A DNA stretch of 7,576 nt from an uncultured Lachnospiraceae bacterium. GTDB taxonomy: Bacteria > Bacillota > Clostridia > Lachnospirales > Lachnospiraceae. Shown piece by piece: positions 1 through 5,912 of the stretch. Numbering within the stretch: position 1 is the stretch's first letter; every line of letters begins with the position of its first letter. The translations under genes were made by a program, and so were the position numbers. The notes below the pieces were generated by a model that did not search any database, had not been told where the DNA came from, and was given only the letters and a program-made list of their open reading frames with translations. Location of the stretch: assembly GCA_958444395.1 (NCBI GenBank), contig CAUCOL010000086.1, positions 1 through 7,576 on the forward strand. The letters run 5' to 3'.

Positions 1-30
1 GTTGTTAAAATGAAATAAAGGAGTGAGAAT

Positions 31-969
31 ATGACACGCGAAGAACAGATCCGACGTGCCAGAGCTCGGAAACGACGGCATCAGGCGATGATTGCCAGAA
101 GGATTACAGCTGCTGTGATTCTTGCACTCATATTGATTCCGGTGATTTATGGAATCTACAGCCGTTCCAAAGTAAAATCTTTGCAGAAGAACGTGAATTC
201 TCTGGAGAAGCAGCTCAAAGACAGTGATATGAAGCAGAAGCAGCTTCAGAAGCAGTTAAAAGACATCCAGAAAGAGCTGAAGGAGAAAGAGGCACAGCTG
301 CAGAAGCAGGCGGAAGCAACGACTGACAATCCGGATAAGCCGAATGTATATCTGACATTTGATGATGGTCCGAGTGCCAATACGGACACGATATTGGACA
401 CCCTGGAGAAATATAATGTTCGTGCCACTTTTTTTTGCATAGCCAGGGAAGGTCAGGAGAATGCAGACAGATATAAACGTATTGTAGCAAATGGCAATAC
501 GCTGGCGATGCATTCGTATACACATGACTATGGAAAAGTATATGCAGACCTGGATGCATTCAAAAAAGACGTGACGGGGATCAGTGATTTTCTGTTTCAG
601 ATCACCGGGGTACGTCCTAAGTTTTACCGTTTTCCGGGAGGAAGCAGCAATACGGTCAGTAAGGTTCCTATGCGTCAGTGTATCAATTATCTGAATGAAC
701 AGGGGATCATTTATTTTGACTGGAATGCACAGAATGATGATGCAACGACCGAGGGAAAGGATTACACAGCGAAACAGCTGTTGGAGGCTGCCATGAACAG
801 CATACACCAGTCCGGAGACAATGTAGTGCTTTTGATGCATGATGAACAGACAAAGGCGGAGACAGCGAAGGCACTTCCGTCGTTGATCAAAAAACTGAAA
901 AGCGAAAATTATGATATTCTGCCGATCACGGAAGATACACCGTTAGTGCAGCATGTATCATATAAGTAG
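31..969 (+). CDS. Membrane-anchored polysaccharide deacetylase (NodB-type, carbohydrate esterase 4)
   Basis: Predicted metal-dependent deacetylase acting outside the cell on N-acetylated sugars, probably peptidoglycan or another surface polysaccharide; the substrate is not shown by the sequence. Residues 1-24 are rich in Arg and Lys, and residues 25-43 form one hydrophobic segment with no clear cleavage site, so the protein is likely anchored with its C-terminus outside. Residues 44-95 are Lys/Gln/Glu/Leu-rich with heptad-like leucines, a probable coiled-coil stalk. The catalytic domain starts near 104: TFDDGPS (109-115, catalytic and metal Asp pair), HSYTH (161-165, metal His), RFPGG (200-204), DWN (230-232) and LLMHD (267-271, catalytic His). 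All expected family motifs are present, so it is probably active. The start at 31 follows AAAGGAG (17-23) by 7 bases. GATC is rarer here than in the downstream genes. A 67-base gap separates it from the bactofilin gene. Family is secure; specificity is inferred. Confidence 0.93.
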   Translation: MTREEQIRRARARKRRHQAMIARRITAAVILALILIPVIYGIYSRSKVKSLQKNVNSLEKQLKDSDMKQKQLQKQLKDIQKELKEKEAQLQKQAEATTDNPDKPNVYLTFDDGPSANTDTILDTLEKYNVRATFFCIAREGQENADRYKRIVANGNTLAMHSYTHDYGKVYADLDAFKKDVTGISDFLFQITGVRPKFYRFPGGSSNTVSKVPMRQCINYLNEQGIIYFDWNAQNDDATTEGKDYTAKQLLEAAMNSIHQSGDNVVLLMHDEQTKAETAKALPSLIKKLKSENYDILPITEDTPLVQHVSYK

Positions 970-978
970 AAGGTTGCG

Positions 979-1011
979 GTATCCGTACCCTGTGGACAGG
1001 TGAAAGGATAC
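979..1011 (+). other. Two-tier intergenic hairpin between deacetylase and bactofilin genes
   Basis: An outer stem, GTATCC (979-984) with GGATAC (1006-1011), encloses an inner stem, CCTG (989-992) with CAGG (997-1000), around a 4-base loop. The inner pairing sits in a CCTGT-GG-ACAGG palindrome. No run of T follows, so it is not a classical intrinsic terminator. It could affect transcript stability or processing, or be one copy of a dispersed palindromic repeat, since a related structure lies near 7283-7324. The sequence pairing is direct; any role is inference. Confidence 0.45.
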
Positions 1012-1036
1012 GTTTACTGAGAACAGGAGGATAAGA

Positions 1037-1798
1037 ATGAGTGAATTTGATGATGCAAATGTAGATAAGGACTTATTAAGTCAGATCTTTGCTGAGGATA
1101 ATCATATGGGAGAGGAGGACAGTCTGGTTAAGACAGATCTGTTCGCAGACAGCTCCGAAGAGGACGATGCGATCGAGGATATTCCACTGCCGGAAGAGGC
1201 AGAAGATATTCCATTGCCGGAAGAGGAAGAGGAGACTCCTATCAAGGAGCCTGTCGCAGAAAAAGAAGACATACCGGTAGAAGAGAAAAAGGAAGAGCCT
1301 GAGACAGAGATCGCTGCTGCTTCAGAAGAAGCAGATCAGTCCGAGGAAGTAACCGTGATCACACAGGGGACGACGATCAATGGTGGCATTTCTTCCGATG
1401 GTTCATTGAAGATCATGGGTACGATCACAGGGGATGTAGACTGTCTTGGAAAGCTGTCTATCTTTGGTAAGATCTCCGGCAATGTATCGGCATCCAATGT
1501 CCTTGTGAAGACAGATCGTCTGGAAGGAAATATTGACAGTGACGGGGCGATCGAGATTGCAGAAGGAACGATCGTGATCGGTGATATTACAGGTACTTCT
1601 GCTTCTGTAGCCGGTGCCGTAAAAGGAAATATTGATGTGAATGGTCCAGTAATCGTAGATGCAACTGCGGTTGTACAGGGCAGCATTAAAGCAAAATCTA
1701 TCCAGGTAAATACAGGCGCAGTCGTAGACGGCTATTGTTCTTTAAACTATGCCGGTGTCGATCTGGAAAATTATTTTGGAAAGTCAGAAAGTAAATAA
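1037..1798 (+). CDS. Bactofilin-family (polymer-forming) protein with long acidic N-terminal tail
   Basis: Bactofilins are small beta-helical proteins that self-assemble without nucleotide into cytoskeletal filaments on the inner membrane face and often position wall-modifying enzymes. Residues 1-104 are very acidic and low in complexity, with two near-identical blocks, EDIPLPEE at 47-54 and 56-63, and a degenerate third at 77-83. The bactofilin core spans about 105-238. It has regular Gly-x-Ile/Val turns, and similar segments recur every 32-33 residues (starting at G132, G164 and G197), as expected for a right-handed beta-helix. There is no signal peptide or membrane segment, so it is cytoplasmic. 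At 253 residues it is longer than simple bactofilins because of the tail. AGGAGG (1025-1030) precedes the ATG by 6 bases. Its position beside a deacetylase suggests a wall-related role, which is inference. The stop is 19 bases before pyrH, so the two are probably cotranscribed. Confidence 0.88.
   Translation: MSEFDDANVDKDLLSQIFAEDNHMGEEDSLVKTDLFADSSEEDDAIEDIPLPEEAEDIPLPEEEEETPIKEPVAEKEDIPVEEKKEEPETEIAAASEEADQSEEVTVITQGTTINGGISSDGSLKIMGTITGDVDCLGKLSIFGKISGNVSASNVLVKTDRLEGNIDSDGAIEIAEGTIVIGDITGTSASVAGAVKGNIDVNGPVIVDATAVVQGSIKAKSIQVNTGAVVDGYCSLNYAGVDLENYFGKSESK
1175..1228 (+). repeat. 27-base tandem duplication in the bactofilin acidic tail
   Basis: Two adjacent in-frame 27-base units, 1175-1201 and 1202-1228, differ at three positions by eye. 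They encode EDIPLPEEA and EDIPLPEEE. A diverged third echo, EDIPVEE, lies 14 residues further on. This looks like slippage or recombination expanding a disordered acidic linker. Confidence 0.8.
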
Positions 1799-1817
1799 TA
1801 CAGGAGGATAGGAAAGC

Positions 1818-2522
1818 ATGGCTAAGTATAAAAGAGTATTATTGAAACTGAGCGGGGAAGCCCTCGCCGGAGATAAGAAGACCGGTTTTGATGAGGCGAC
1901 CTGTATGGGGATCGCCAGACAAGTAAAGCAGCTGGTGGATGCCGGAATCGAAGTAGGTGTTGTTACCGGTGGTGGAAACTTCTGGAGAGGACGTACCAGT
2001 CAGAATATCGATCGTACGAAAGCAGATCAGATCGGTACCCTGGCAACGGTGATGAACTGTATCTATGTATCAGAGATCTTTCGCAGTGCCGGAATCCGTA
2101 CCAGCGTAATGACTCCGTTTACATGCAGTTCTTTTACAGAGGTATTCTCAAAGGATAAGGCAAATGCTTATATGAAAGATGGAGCGGTTGTATTTTTTGC
2201 AGGTGGAACCGGTCATCCATATTTTTCGACAGACACAGCATTGGTGCTTCGTGCAGTTGAGATGGAGGCAGATGTGATCCTTTCCGGCAAGTCAATCGAT
2301 GGTGTATATGATTCCGATCCGGCAGTAAATCCAAATGCAAAGAAATACGATGAGATCGATATCAATGATGTGATCAACCAGAGACTGGGTGTCATTGATC
2401 TGGCAGCAGCGGTTCTGTGTATGGAGAACCATATGCCGATGATGATCTTTGGTCTGAATGAAGAAAACAGCATTGTAAATACAGTGAACGGCGTGACAAA
2501 GGGAACGCTTGTTACAGCATAG
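1818..2522 (+). CDS. pyrH: UMP kinase (uridylate kinase)
   Basis: Cytoplasmic hexameric enzyme that phosphorylates UMP to UDP with ATP, feeding UTP, CTP and UDP-sugar pools. It belongs to the amino acid kinase fold, not the P-loop NMP kinases. Visible motifs: KLSGEAL (10-16, phosphate binding), GGGNFWRG (51-58), DQIGTLATVMN (70-80, UMP-contact region), GGTGHPYFSTDTA (129-141, substrate loop) and DGVYDSDP (161-168, ATP side). The 234 residues match the usual length of about 235-245. The residues just before DGVYDSDP read LSGKSI where many homologues have a Met-Ala-Lys type sequence, a minor variation. AGGAGG (1802-1807) precedes the ATG by 10 bases. frr follows after 27 bases, the usual pairing in bacteria. 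The usual upstream neighbours rpsB-tsf are absent from the window. Confidence 0.98.
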   Translation: MAKYKRVLLKLSGEALAGDKKTGFDEATCMGIARQVKQLVDAGIEVGVVTGGGNFWRGRTSQNIDRTKADQIGTLATVMNCIYVSEIFRSAGIRTSVMTPFTCSSFTEVFSKDKANAYMKDGAVVFFAGGTGHPYFSTDTALVLRAVEMEADVILSGKSIDGVYDSDPAVNPNAKKYDEIDINDVINQRLGVIDLAAAVLCMENHMPMMIFGLNEENSIVNTVNGVTKGTLVTA

Positions 2523-2549
2523 AATCAGTAAGAAAGGGTAAGAATTAAA

Positions 2550-3104
2550 ATGAGCGTAGAATTAAATCAGTTCAAAGAGAAAATGGAGAAATCACTGGAC
2601 AGTCTGGCAAATGAGTATACAACGATCCGTGCCGGCAGAGCAAATCCGCATGTACTGGATCGCATTACTGTGGATTATTATGGACAGCCATCCAATCTGC
2701 AGGCAGTAGCGAACATTTCAGTCTCTGAGGCACGTACTCTGGTAATCCAGCCGTGGGAAGCAAGTCTGATCAAGGAGATCGAGAAGGCAATCCTGACTTC
2801 TGATCTGGGTCTGACACCAAACAACGATGGTAAGGCAATCCGTCTGGTATTTCCGGAGCTGACAGAGGATCGTCGTAAAGAGCTTGTAAAGGATGTTAAG
2901 AAGAAAGGCGAAAATGCCAAAGTAGCCGTTCGTAATATTCGTCGTGATGCAAACGATGCGATCAAGAAGGAACAGAAAGCAAATGAGATCTCGGAGGATG
3001 AGCAGAAAACATTAGAGGCAGATATTCAGAAGATGACAGATGAGTTTATCAAAAAAGTAGATGCCCTGATCGAAAAGAAATCACAGGAGATCATGACAGT
3101 ATAA
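2550..3104 (+). CDS. frr: Ribosome recycling factor
   Basis: Splits post-termination ribosomes together with EF-G, in the cytoplasm. The 184 residues match the standard length of about 185. Domain I, a three-helix bundle, is seen in the N-terminal helix with IRAGRANP (26-33) and in the charged C-terminal helices from about 105 on, including VRNIRRDAND (127-136), whose arginines are conserved for ribosome contact. Domain II, the small beta domain, lies between, with ITVDYYGQPSNLQAVANISV at about 39-58 and TPNNDGKAIRL at 89-99. The ribosome binding site is less perfect than that of its neighbours: GAAAGGG (2532-2538), 11 bases before the ATG. It lies directly downstream of pyrH, as in most bacteria. 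The stop is followed by an 83-base gap with a hairpin, so a transcript boundary here is possible. Confidence 0.98.
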   Translation: MSVELNQFKEKMEKSLDSLANEYTTIRAGRANPHVLDRITVDYYGQPSNLQAVANISVSEARTLVIQPWEASLIKEIEKAILTSDLGLTPNNDGKAIRLVFPELTEDRRKELVKDVKKKGENAKVAVRNIRRDANDAIKKEQKANEISEDEQKTLEADIQKMTDEFIKKVDALIEKKSQEIMTV

Positions 3105-3122
3105 GAATAGAAGATATATTAT
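3093..3122 (+). promoter_or_regulatory. Weak sigma-A-like promoter candidate upstream of uppS
   Basis: ATGACA (3093-3098) resembles a -35 box and TATATT (3115-3120) a -10 box with 16 bases between them; TATTAT (3117-3122) with 18 is an alternative. The -35 part overlaps the last codons of frr. It could give uppS and downstream genes their own transcript, but the match is modest and the region is AT-rich. Confidence 0.22.
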
Positions 3123-3157
3123 GAGAGGGATAGGTCTTGCTTGCCTGTCTCTTTCGT
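3121..3157 (+). terminator. Long G-U-rich hairpin between frr and uppS, possible weak terminator or attenuator
   Basis: Bases 3121-3134 pair with 3144-3157 over 14 continuous positions, four of them G-U wobbles in RNA, around a 9-base loop. The 3' arm is T-rich (CTCTTTCGT) but there is no clean T run beyond the stem. If only the upper half forms, the T-rich lower arm could act as an imperfect terminator tail. Termination or partial read-through into uppS is inference; pairing is visible. Confidence 0.4.
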
Positions 3158-3187
3158 TATAGTACAGAGAAAGGCGGATAATCAGCG

Positions 3188-3904
3188 ATGGAAGACGGAT
3201 TAAAACCGGTGCCGCGTCATGTGGCAATTATTTTGGATGGAAATGGAAGATGGGCAAAAAAGCGTATGCTTCCACGAAATGCGGGGCATGCTGCGGGCAG
3301 CAAGAATGTAGAAAAAATCTGCGAGGCGGCATGGAACATGGGGATTGAGTATGTAACAATGTATGCGTTTTCTACGGAAAACTGGTCCAGACCCCAGGAA
3401 GAAGTAGATGCGTTGATGAAGCTGTTACATAATTATCTGAAGGACTGCTTAAAGACCAGCAAGAAGAATAATATGCAGGTGCGTGTGATCGGTGATATTA
3501 CCCGTCTGGAGCCGGATCTGCAGGCAAAGATACGGGAGCTGGAAGAAGTATCTGCTGCGAATACCGGACTACATTTCCAGGTGGCGTTAAATTATGGCAG
3601 CCGGGATGAGATCAAGCGTGCCGTTCGTGCGATGGCAGAAGATGTAAAGGCAGGAAAGCTGGCACCTCAGGAGATCGAAGAACATACGATCGCTGACTAT
3701 CTGGATACAAAAGGAATCCCGGATCCGGATCTGATGATCCGTACCAGTGGAGAGCAGAGGCTGTCCAATTATCTGTTATGGCAGCTGGCATACGCAGAGT
3801 TTTATTTTACGGATGTACTGTGGCCTGATTTTAATAAAAAGGAACTGGAAAAGGCAGTCGCATTTTACCAGTCAAGAGACCGTCGGTTTGGCGGAGTAAA
3901 ATAA
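3188..3904 (+). CDS. uppS: Isoprenyl transferase, undecaprenyl diphosphate synthase
   Basis: Cis-prenyltransferase that condenses isopentenyl diphosphate onto farnesyl diphosphate to make the C55 carrier lipid for peptidoglycan and other wall polymers; it acts at the cytoplasmic membrane face. Motifs: ILDGNGRWA (15-23, with catalytic Asp17 and phosphate-binding residues), RNAGHAAG (30-37), YAFSTENWSRP (59-69), NYGSR (135-139) and IRTSGEQRLSN (184-194, IPP and Mg binding), followed by an aromatic segment ending in LWPDF. The 238 residues are normal. Position 16 is Leu where many homologues have Met, a conservative change. AAAGGCGG (3170-3177) lies 10 bases before the ATG. dxr and ispG in the same cluster make its precursor, so the products are linked along one pathway. 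Chain length C55 is assumed from the family and the Firmicute context. Confidence 0.97.
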   Translation: MEDGLKPVPRHVAIILDGNGRWAKKRMLPRNAGHAAGSKNVEKICEAAWNMGIEYVTMYAFSTENWSRPQEEVDALMKLLHNYLKDCLKTSKKNNMQVRVIGDITRLEPDLQAKIRELEEVSAANTGLHFQVALNYGSRDEIKRAVRAMAEDVKAGKLAPQEIEEHTIADYLDTKGIPDPDLMIRTSGEQRLSNYLLWQLAYAEFYFTDVLWPDFNKKELEKAVAFYQSRDRRFGGVK

Positions 3905-3920
3905 CGAGGGGAACCGGTTT

Positions 3921-4712
3921 ATGTTTTGGACTAGATTAAGAAGTGGTATAATATTAATGGCGATTACGATCGCTCTGATGGTATATGGAGGGTATCCATT
4001 GTTTGGCGTGATTACGGGGATATCCCTAATCGGTTTATTTGAACTGTACCGGGCGGTGGGCATGCAAAAGTCCGTTCCGGCGGTACTCTGTTATCTTTCC
4101 GGTATCATGATTGATGTGCTGATATTGGACGACGCCTACACCTACCTGCTGTTCTGGCTGTTAGGAACCTTGATCGTATTGATGGGATGTTATGTGATCG
4201 GTTATCCGAAGTATCATTCCAATCAGATGACGATGCTGTTATTTGGACTGATCTACGTGACAATGATGATGTCCTTTGTTTTTAAGACCCGTTTCTTAAA
4301 AGACGGTATATTACTGGTATGGCTTATCTTTATCGGGGCATGGGGGTCAGATACCTGTGCCTACTGTGTGGGCAAACTGATCGGCAGACATAAGCTGCCA
4401 TCCAAACTCAGCCCGAATAAAACGATCGAAGGTTGTCTGGGTGGTATTGTGGGTGCTGCGCTGATCGGATTTTTGTTTGCGCTGGCATTCTTTAAACAGA
4501 CAGAGTACTGGTGGGAGTTTGCACTGATCGGTGGTGTGTCAGCTGTATTATCCCAGATCGGGGATCTGACGGCATCTGCAATCAAGCGGAACCATGATAT
4601 TAAGGATTATGGAAAGCTGATTCCGGGACATGGTGGCATATTGGATCGTTTTGACAGCATTATTTTTATAGCACCGATAGTTTACGTGCTGAGTCTTTTT
4701 CTGATTCGGTAA
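3921..4712 (+). CDS. cdsA: Phosphatidate cytidylyltransferase (CDP-diglyceride synthase)
   Basis: Polytopic membrane enzyme that makes CDP-diacylglycerol from phosphatidate and CTP, the branch point for phosphatidylglycerol and related lipids. The 263 residues contain about seven or eight hydrophobic segments, beginning near residue 9. The C-terminal family signature is complete: S219, K222-R223, K228-D229, G231, H237-G238-G239 and D242-R243-x-D245, with the catalytic acidic residues. Upstream core motifs WGSDTCAYCVGK (141-152) and KLSPNKTIEG (162-171) are also present. GAGGGG (3906-3911) lies 9 bases before the ATG, and only 16 bases separate it from uppS, so the two are clearly cotranscribed. 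A perfect extended -10 sequence lies inside codons 8-11, listed separately. The identification is firm. Confidence 0.97.
   Translation: MFWTRLRSGIILMAITIALMVYGGYPLFGVITGISLIGLFELYRAVGMQKSVPAVLCYLSGIMIDVLILDDAYTYLLFWLLGTLIVLMGCYVIGYPKYHSNQMTMLLFGLIYVTMMMSFVFKTRFLKDGILLVWLIFIGAWGSDTCAYCVGKLIGRHKLPSKLSPNKTIEGCLGGIVGAALIGFLFALAFFKQTEYWWEFALIGGVSAVLSQIGDLTASAIKRNHDIKDYGKLIPGHGGILDRFDSIIFIAPIVYVLSLFLIR
3944..3952 (+). promoter_or_regulatory. Extended -10 element inside the start of cdsA
   Basis: TGGTATAAT exactly fits the extended -10 consensus TGnTATAAT. The best -35-like sequence, TTGGAC (3926-3931), is poor and 15 bases away. An internal promoter here could supply dxr and rseP but not full-length cdsA. 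It may equally be chance in a locally AT-rich stretch. Confidence 0.22.
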
Positions 4713-4725
4713 TACATGCGGAAGT

Positions 4726-4730
4726 GGGGA
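4726..4730 (+). promoter_or_regulatory. Ribosome binding site deciding the dxr start
   Basis: GGGGA lies 5 bases before the ATG at 4736 and 11 before a second ATG at 4742. The in-frame GTG at 4724 would overlap this site and has no purine-rich stretch upstream, so it is disfavoured even though it gives the longest reading frame. Confidence 0.55.
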
Positions 4731-4735
4731 TAGTT

Positions 4736-5887
4736 ATGAGTATGAGAAATATTGCAATACTTGGTTCTACGGGTTCGATCGGAACACAGACACTGGAAGT
4801 AGTCCGTGGCAATGAGGATATGAATGTCGTCTCATTGGCAGCGGGAAGTAACATAGATCTGGTGGAACAACAGATCCGGGAGTTTCATCCGGAGGTTGTC
4901 TGCGTATATGATGAACAAAAGGCGAGAGAACTGGCATTGCGGGTGAAGGAAGAGAATGTTTCGATCGTATATGGGATGGATGGACTGATCACTTGCGCAA
5001 CGGTTTCCTCTGCAGATGTTGTTGTTGCGGCTGTTGTAGGAATGATCGGCATCCGTCCGGTGATCGAAGCGATCAAAGCAGGAAAAGATATTGCATTTGC
5101 CAATAAAGAGACGCTGGTGACAGCAGGGCATATCATTATGCCGCTGATCCGGAAGCACCAGGTGCTTCTGACACCGGTAGACAGTGAGCACGCTGCGATC
5201 TTTCAGTGCCTGAATGGAGAGCATCATGGGGAGATCAGCCGGATTCTGCTGACGGCTTCCGGTGGACCGTTCCGTGGAAAGACAAGAGAGGAATTGAAGA
5301 ACGTGCAGGTTGAGGATGCCCTGAAGCATCCAAACTGGTCGATGGGACGCAAGATTACGATCGATTCTTCGACTATGGTGAATAAGGGGCTGGAAGTGAT
5401 TGAAGCAAAGTGGCTGTTTGACGTGGATTTTGATCAGATTGATGTTGTGATCCAGCCGCAGAGTGTGATCCATTCGATGGTTGAATTTGTCGATGGCGCT
5501 GTGATGGCACAGCTTGGCACACCGGATATGAAGCTGCCGATCCAGTATGCATTGACATATCCGCAGAGAAGAAATCTGCCGGGTGAACGGCTTGATTTTA
5601 CGAAGATCGGTGCGATCCATTTTGAACAGCCGGATCGTGCGACTTTCCGTGGGCTGGATCTTGCCTATCAGGCGGGAAAAGAAGGCGGCAGTATGCCAAC
5701 CGTATTAAATGCAGCCAATGAGAAGGCTGTGGCACTGTTTTTAAATCGTAAGATTGCATATCTGGATATTCCGAAGATTATCGAAGAGTGTATGCTAGCA
5801 CATCAGACGATCCAGGATCCTTCTCTGGAGGAAGTACTGGTTGTGGAGCAGGAAGTATACCGTCAGATCGAAGCAAAATATTTATAG
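4736..5887 (+). CDS. dxr: 1-deoxy-D-xylulose 5-phosphate reductoisomerase
   Basis: Catalyses the first committed step of the MEP pathway: NADPH-dependent rearrangement and reduction of DXP to 2-C-methyl-D-erythritol 4-phosphate, in the cytoplasm. The family is the target of fosmidomycin. Numbered from the ATG at 4736 (383 residues): GSTGSIGTQTL (10-20) is the NADPH-binding loop, NKETLV follows in the Rossmann domain, DSEH (149-152) gives metal ligands Asp149 and Glu151, SGGPFR (175-180) binds phosphate, HPNWSMG (198-204) is the flexible active-site loop, and NKGLE (216-220) supplies the third ligand Glu220. These align with E. coli Asp150, Glu152 and Glu231, so the active site is intact. The C-terminal helical domain is complete. 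It starts 23 bases after cdsA. The longer GTG start at 4724 adds only four residues before the conserved core. Confidence 0.97.
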   Translation: MSMRNIAILGSTGSIGTQTLEVVRGNEDMNVVSLAAGSNIDLVEQQIREFHPEVVCVYDEQKARELALRVKEENVSIVYGMDGLITCATVSSADVVVAAVVGMIGIRPVIEAIKAGKDIAFANKETLVTAGHIIMPLIRKHQVLLTPVDSEHAAIFQCLNGEHHGEISRILLTASGGPFRGKTREELKNVQVEDALKHPNWSMGRKITIDSSTMVNKGLEVIEAKWLFDVDFDQIDVVIQPQSVIHSMVEFVDGAVMAQLGTPDMKLPIQYALTYPQRRNLPGERLDFTKIGAIHFEQPDRATFRGLDLAYQAGKEGGSMPTVLNAANEKAVALFLNRKIAYLDIPKIIEECMLAHQTIQDPSLEEVLVVEQEVYRQIEAKYL

Positions 5888-5892
5888 TCATT

Positions 5893-5898
5893 AGGAGG
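5893..5898 (+). promoter_or_regulatory. AGGAGG with unusually long spacing before rseP
   Basis: A perfect AGGAGG is followed by 14 bases before the ATG at 5913, longer than the usual 5-10. An in-frame TAG occupies 5910-5912, so no earlier in-frame start is possible. The A/T-rich spacer may be tolerated, or rseP may be translated at reduced efficiency. Confidence 0.7.
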
Positions 5899-5912
5899 TT
5901 AATAAGAATTAG

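Noticed and set aside
1..18. A short frame, VVKMK then TAA, just upstream of the deacetylase, possibly the tail of a preceding gene
   Set aside because: Five codons are too few to identify; other frames also stop here, so it cannot be told from chance.
256..840. A 194-codon reading frame on the - strand across the deacetylase gene
   Set aside because: It lies wholly inside a gene with complete family motifs, lacks a convincing ribosome binding site, and its product is low-quality, Ile/Cys/His-rich sequence with no recognisable family.
970..1036. Riboswitch or promoter before the bactofilin gene
   Set aside because: The gap is only 67 bases, holds a small hairpin but no known riboswitch core, and has no credible -35/-10 pair.
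4832..5620. A 262-codon reading frame on the - strand across dxr
   Set aside because: It is antisense to a fully conserved enzyme; the product is rich in His, Arg, Cys and Gln as expected from the complement of biased codons, and has no recognisable domain.
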